Below are positions 13,046 through 13,096 of a stretch of DNA of 13,096 nucleotides, piece by piece (positions within the stretch are counted from its first letter, which is position 1; each line of letters begins with the position of its first letter). This stretch comes from an uncultured Porphyromonadaceae bacterium (GTDB lineage: Bacteria > Bacteroidota > Bacteroidia > Bacteroidales > Muribaculaceae): positions 1 through 13,096 of the forward strand of contig CAMWQY010000039.1 in the NCBI GenBank assembly GCA_947176355.1. The letters are read 5' to 3'. Made by a program: the position numbers and the translations under genes. The notes under the pieces are model-generated. The model did no database searches. It was not told the DNA's origin and saw nothing but the letters and a program-made list of their open reading frames with translations.

Positions 13046-13096
13046 GATTCGCTAGCTCAGCAGGTAGAGCACAACACTTTTAATGTTGGGGTCGTG
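13046..13096 (+). tRNA. tRNA-Lys(UUU), cut by the window edge
   Basis: The 5' acceptor strand GATTCGC (13046-13052), D arm GCTC/GAGC and anticodon arm CAACA-CTTTTAA-TGTTG are present, with anticodon TTT at 13079-13081. The sequence stops in or just after the variable loop (GGGTC), so the T arm and 3' acceptor strand lie beyond the window. Confidence 0.9.

Overview
The window looks like a chromosomal segment of a Bacteroidales bacterium, possibly from the Muribaculaceae (the family-level guess is weak). The evidence is the Bacteroidetes-type promoter (TTTG, 20 bases, TAnnTTTG) seen before rplU and before the tRNA genes, the near absence of Shine-Dalgarno sequences, Bacteroidetes-type ParE and DUF3078 proteins, and A/T-rich intergenic words. 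Most genes are housekeeping genes. I see no phage, plasmid, CRISPR, defence or biosynthetic gene cluster.

Layout. (1) 1-791: a bidirectional terminator, then thiol peroxidase tpx on the minus strand, back to back with an exported alpha/beta hydrolase (792-1643, plus). (2) 1710-7310: a plus-strand run of parE (topoisomerase IV subunit B), coaD (overlapping parE by 4 bases), an S41 C-terminal processing peptidase with a PDZ domain, and a DUF3078 outer-membrane-type protein. parC is not in the window. (3) 7311-8583: two overlapping genes for exported proteins of unknown function, associated with three copies of a short hairpin-forming repeat, two of them in frame inside the second gene. (4) 8669-10642, minus: thymidine kinase tdk followed by a UPF0597/L-cysteine desulfidase-like Fe-S protein, closed by a terminator shared with the convergent genes of region 3. 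(5) 10765-12492, plus: metX (homoserine O-acetyltransferase), then rplU-rpmA (ribosomal proteins L21 and L27) behind a strong promoter and ahead of a clear terminator. (6) 12493-13096: a chain of three further hairpins, a promoter, a degenerate tRNA-Asn copy, an intact-looking tRNA-Asn(GUU), and a tRNA-Lys(UUU) cut by the window edge.

The genes serve separate core functions: peroxide defence, chromosome decatenation, coenzyme A synthesis, periplasmic proteolysis, amino-acid sulfur and serine metabolism, thymidine salvage, methionine synthesis and translation. The parts worth a second look are non-coding or at gene edges: the covarying hairpin repeat that also codes protein, the broken tRNA-Asn next to a good one, the hairpin chain after rpmA, an 8-bp tandem repeat that supplies the tdk stop codon, a tdk promoter so close to the ATG that the mRNA may be leaderless, and a shared extended promoter core. 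I found no convincing new multi-gene system.
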